From positions 62,001 through 126,000 of the forward strand of contig NZ_JACOIJ010000007.1 of the NCBI RefSeq assembly GCF_014692495.1: DNA of 64,000 nt, read 5' to 3'. Source of the stretch: Sphingobacterium litopenaei (GTDB lineage: Bacteria > Bacteroidota > Bacteroidia > Sphingobacteriales > Sphingobacteriaceae). Below, piece by piece: positions 61,327-64,000 of this stretch. Under the pieces are notes generated by a model. The model did no database searches. It saw only the letters and a list, made by a program, of their open reading frames with translations, and had not been told where the DNA came from. Within the stretch, counting starts at the first letter, position 1, and each line of letters begins with the position of its first letter. A program made the translations under genes and the position numbers.

Positions 61327-62376
61327 ATGAAAGGTATTTTAAAATATGTGATTATAGGTTTTATAATTCAATCATTTTATGGTTGTAATTCTAAAACTAA
61401 CGAGAGCGAAAATGATAATAAAATCGTTTTGGTAATTCATGGTGGTGCTGGAACGATAGAAAAGAAGCATATGACTCCTGAAAAAGAGAGATTGTATCAT
61501 GAAGCATTGACAATGGCACTGCAAAAAGGTTATGATGAGATAAAATCAGGGAAAGAAGCATTAGATGCAGTTCAAGCAGCAGTTAATGTCTTAGAAGATT
61601 CTCCATTATTTAATGCAGGTAAGGGAGCAGTATTCACAAATGAAGGTAAAAATGAATTGGATGCTTCAATAATGGATGGCGCTACTTTGAAGGCCGGTGC
61701 TGTTGCTGGTGTATCAACACTAAAAAATCCAATTAATGCAGCACGTGCTGTGATGGAGAAATCTGAGCATGTGATGATGGTAGGCAAAGGTGCAGAACTC
61801 TTTGCGTTATCTCAGGGCTGTGATACGGTATCTCCTTCTTATTTTTACACCAAGGAACGTTGGGAACAATTAGAACGTACAAAAAAGGAGGAGGAAGAGG
61901 GCAGAGCTGCTTACAACTTTAATCCTCGTGAAAGTATGATTGCAGGGGTAACGAGCGAAGATAAAAAATTCGGAACTGTAGGAGCTGTCGCTTTAGATCA
62001 GAAAGGGAACTTAGCTGCAGGAACATCCACTGGAGGTATGACAAATAAGCGCTATGGCCGTGTAGGCGATTCTCCAATAATTGGTGCAGGTACTTATTGT
62101 AATAACGCTACTGCAGGGATATCTTGTACAGGTTGGGGGGAATTTTATATACGAGAAGTGGCTGCACATCGTGTTTCTAACCTAATTGAATTAAAAGGAT
62201 TATCAGTGGTTGATGCGACCAAACAGGTAATTGGAGAAATTGGGAAACTTGGTGGAGACGGAGGTATTATTTCTTTAGATAAAAATGGAAAAGTAGCGAT
62301 GGAGTTCAATACTTCGGGAATGTACCGCGGTACTGTGGATGAAAAGGGTAATATATCAATTTACATTTATAAATAA
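61327..62376 (+). CDS. Isoaspartyl peptidase / plant-type L-asparaginase, lipoprotein
   Basis: 349 residues with a lipobox (FYGC, then NSKTNE). Ntn-hydrolase motifs: VIHGGAGTIEKKHM, NAGKGAVFTNEGKNELDASIMDG and the autocleavage and nucleophile site KFGTVGAVALD with Thr217, then AGTSTGGMTNKRYGRVGDSP. The family cleaves beta-aspartyl peptides and asparagine. Enzymes of this group split the beta-Asp-Arg dipeptide released by cyanophycinase into Asp and Arg. It lies 12 bases after the first cyanophycinase and 4 bases before the second, so the three act in series. Confidence 0.88.
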   Translation: MKGILKYVIIGFIIQSFYGCNSKTNESENDNKIVLVIHGGAGTIEKKHMTPEKERLYHEALTMALQKGYDEIKSGKEALDAVQAAVNVLEDSPLFNAGKGAVFTNEGKNELDASIMDGATLKAGAVAGVSTLKNPINAARAVMEKSEHVMMVGKGAELFALSQGCDTVSPSYFYTKERWEQLERTKKEEEEGRAAYNFNPRESMIAGVTSEDKKFGTVGAVALDQKGNLAAGTSTGGMTNKRYGRVGDSPIIGAGTYCNNATAGISCTGWGEFYIREVAAHRVSNLIELKGLSVVDATKQVIGEIGKLGGDGGIISLDKNGKVAMEFNTSGMYRGTVDEKGNISIYIYK

Positions 62377-62380
62377 TCGA

Positions 62381-63223
62381 ATGGCAAGAGTAAGTATAAC
62401 TGGATTTTTATTGCCTATCCTGATAATGTTTATGTCTTTAGCTCATGCCCAGAAGGGTAAATTATTCATTATCGGCGGTGGAGAAAGATCCTCAGCTTTA
62501 ATAGCAGATTTAGTGAAAACATCAGAATTACGTTCGACGGATTATATAGTAATATTGCCAATGGCTACAAGTGTACCTGAAGAATCTATTGCATATATCA
62601 GTGAACAGATTTCCGAATTCTCTAATAATAAGATTGTAAGTTTCAATTTTTCTAAAGAACAAGCCAATAACAATACAAATTGGATCGATTCCGTGAAAAA
62701 TGCCCGATTGATTTATGTAACGGGTGGCGATCAAAATAAATTTATGGAGATAGTTCGCGATTCTAAATTATATGAAGCTATGCATGAGGCCTATCGTGAT
62801 GGTGCGACCATTTCTGGTACAAGTGCTGGAGCCGCAATCATGTCCAAAGTCATGATTACTGGTTCACAAAAGCAAGACTCAAAAAGTGATTCATTCCGTG
62901 AAATAAAAGCAGATTATGTAGAGGTTTCCTCTGGAATGGGATTTTTGAAAAATGTAATTATTGATCAACATTTTATAATTCGTAGCCGATATAATAGATT
63001 GCTAAGTGTGTTATATGATCATTCTGATAAAACAGTTGTTGGGATTGATGAGGGTACAGCATTAGTAGTTTCTAAAAATAAGGCCCGCATCAGTGGTGAT
63101 AGCCAGGTACTCGTGGTGAACAATCCTAAAAACAAAAAAAATATGCCTAATGGAAAAGTCTCTTTTCAGCAAGCAAACTTATCGATTTACGTCCACGGAC
63201 AAGAATTTAAATTAAAAAACTAA
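62381..63223 (+). CDS. Second cyanophycinase-like S51 peptidase, exported
   Basis: About 280 residues with a cleavable signal peptide (to LAHAQ) and no lipobox Cys, unlike the first copy. S51 motifs: KLFIIGGGERSS, IYVTGGDQNKF, Ser148 in ISGTSAGAAIMS and NVIIDQHFIIRSRYNRLLSVL, then VVGIDEGTALVV. It should be soluble in the periplasm, where it could finish fragments brought in by SusC/SusD. The ATG at 62381 (MARVSITGF) is chosen because it follows the isoaspartyl peptidase stop by 4 bases; an upstream start would overlap that gene. Confidence 0.85.
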   Translation: MARVSITGFLLPILIMFMSLAHAQKGKLFIIGGGERSSALIADLVKTSELRSTDYIVILPMATSVPEESIAYISEQISEFSNNKIVSFNFSKEQANNNTNWIDSVKNARLIYVTGGDQNKFMEIVRDSKLYEAMHEAYRDGATISGTSAGAAIMSKVMITGSQKQDSKSDSFREIKADYVEVSSGMGFLKNVIIDQHFIIRSRYNRLLSVLYDHSDKTVVGIDEGTALVVSKNKARISGDSQVLVVNNPKNKKNMPNGKVSFQQANLSIYVHGQEFKLKN

Positions 63224-63240
63224 TTATTTAACATATAACT

Positions 63241-64000
63241 ATGAAAAGGTTTTTACTACTAGCTGGATGTATTATCAACATAATGTTGATAGGTTCGTGT
63301 TCCGGTGAAAAATATAATTTCGACGATTTGCCTCGAGCAGTGAAAAGTTACTTCACAATATCGAACGTTGAGCTTAATATAAATGAAGCTATTTTATTCA
63401 AGAACGAGTCTGAAGATGCGACAACCTATCTTTGGGATTTTGGTGACGGTACGACTTCATCCGAAGCAAATCCTTCCAAAATATATACAGTACCAGGTAT
63501 GTATACGGTTAAGCTAAAGGCTATTGGCGATGGAGGGACTGGTAATTATTCACAGGATATTGCTGTTATTGATCCTAATGTGGTCATAGAAACGGATAAT
63601 GAGTTATATTTTATAGAATATAATTCTGATCTTATCAGAAAACTATCCTTAATTCCAGGTTCTAATGTTGAGACCGTGGCTAATATGTCAGGAAAAGGTG
63701 GTCATGGAATGACTTATGATCATGTAAGCAATAAGATCTATTTTTGTGATTTTGAAAATACCAACAACGGTAAGATTTTGCGTATGAATCTAGACGGAAC
63801 TAACATTGAAGAGGTGTTAACAGGTTTAGGATCTCCTTATGGGGTAGCGATCAATTATGCAGAAGGTAAAATGTACATTGCAGATGGTGCAAACGTTTCA
63901 AGAGCTAATCTCGATGGAACCGGCTTTGAAAAGCAATTTGTAAATATCTCAGGTGGTGCTATGCGCGCTGTTGGATTCAGTACAAAAACTAACCTTATTT
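63241..64000 (+). CDS. PKD plus beta-propeller lipoprotein (runs past window end)
   Basis: An open frame from the ATG at 63241 to the window end (253 codons, incomplete). It has a lipobox (IGSC, then SGEKYNFDD), a PKD domain (about residues 35-110; TTYLWDFGDGTTSSEANPSK) and the first blades of a YWTD/NHL-type propeller (GKILRMNLDGTNIEEVLTGL, SPYGVAINYAEGKMYIADGA). PKD and propeller domains bind ligands at surfaces. In SusC/SusD loci this position often holds a surface binding lipoprotein. It lies 17 bases after the second cyanophycinase, in the same operon. Confidence 0.75.
   Translation, partial: MKRFLLLAGCIINIMLIGSCSGEKYNFDDLPRAVKSYFTISNVELNINEAILFKNESEDATTYLWDFGDGTTSSEANPSKIYTVPGMYTVKLKAIGDGGTGNYSQDIAVIDPNVVIETDNELYFIEYNSDLIRKLSLIPGSNVETVANMSGKGGHGMTYDHVSNKIYFCDFENTNNGKILRMNLDGTNIEEVLTGLGSPYGVAINYAEGKMYIADGANVSRANLDGTGFEKQFVNISGGAMRAVGFSTKTNLI

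Overview
The window is AT-rich chromosomal DNA of a Bacteroidota member, most likely family Sphingobacteriaceae (Sphingobacterium or Pedobacter type). The evidence is a SusC/SusD pair, fimbrillin-like and DUF4292 lipoproteins, promoters with the Bacteroidota -7 box TAnnTTTG, few Shine-Dalgarno sites, and a split transketolase and HemC-HemD fusion as I remember them from this group. No tRNA, rRNA, CRISPR array or prophage was seen.

Layout. 1-2.9 kb: an HPP membrane protein whose terminator hairpin is followed at once by the 5' end of a group IIC intron, cut off against a broken fimbrillin-like gene. 2.9-10 kb: an exported glutamate-racemase-like protein, an acyl-CoA ligase, a DEAD-box helicase and an amino-acid permease. 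10-17 kb: an ECF sigma factor with a repeat-bearing membrane partner and a small exported protein, directly behind a two-subunit transketolase; then a cytochrome-b-like membrane protein, an M28 peptidase and a SprT-like protein. 17-22 kb: recN and a bacteriophytochrome-heme oxygenase pair. 22-29 kb: two lipoproteins and haem synthesis genes hemL, hemB, hemCD and hemA. 29-34 kb: membrane proteins, rbfA, aat, an aminotransferase and a DUF2027 gene that seems to have lost its end. 34-38 kb: an insertion-sequence-like scar, a headless arylsulfatase and a GH78 rhamnosidase. 38-43 kb: three poorly known exported or small proteins (one frameshifted twice) and the ribosomal operon rplM-rpsI-rpsB-tsf. 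43-50 kb: an envelope block (TPR protein, DUF4292, EnvC-like, TatA, LysM transglycosylase, PyrR-like, NlpC/P60).

50.5-55.6 kb is a threonine operon, thrA-thrB-thrC. It is preceded by a 22-codon leader peptide rich in Ile and Thr codons and by mutually exclusive antiterminator and terminator hairpins, a textbook attenuator.

55.7 kb to the end is the most interesting region: SusC, SusD, a lipoprotein cyanophycinase, an isoaspartyl peptidase/asparaginase, a second exported cyanophycinase and a PKD plus beta-propeller lipoprotein (cut by the window end), all in one tight operon. I read it as a SusCD-type uptake locus for cyanophycin or related beta-aspartyl peptides. It is organised like a polysaccharide utilization locus, but its enzymes are for a poly-amino acid.
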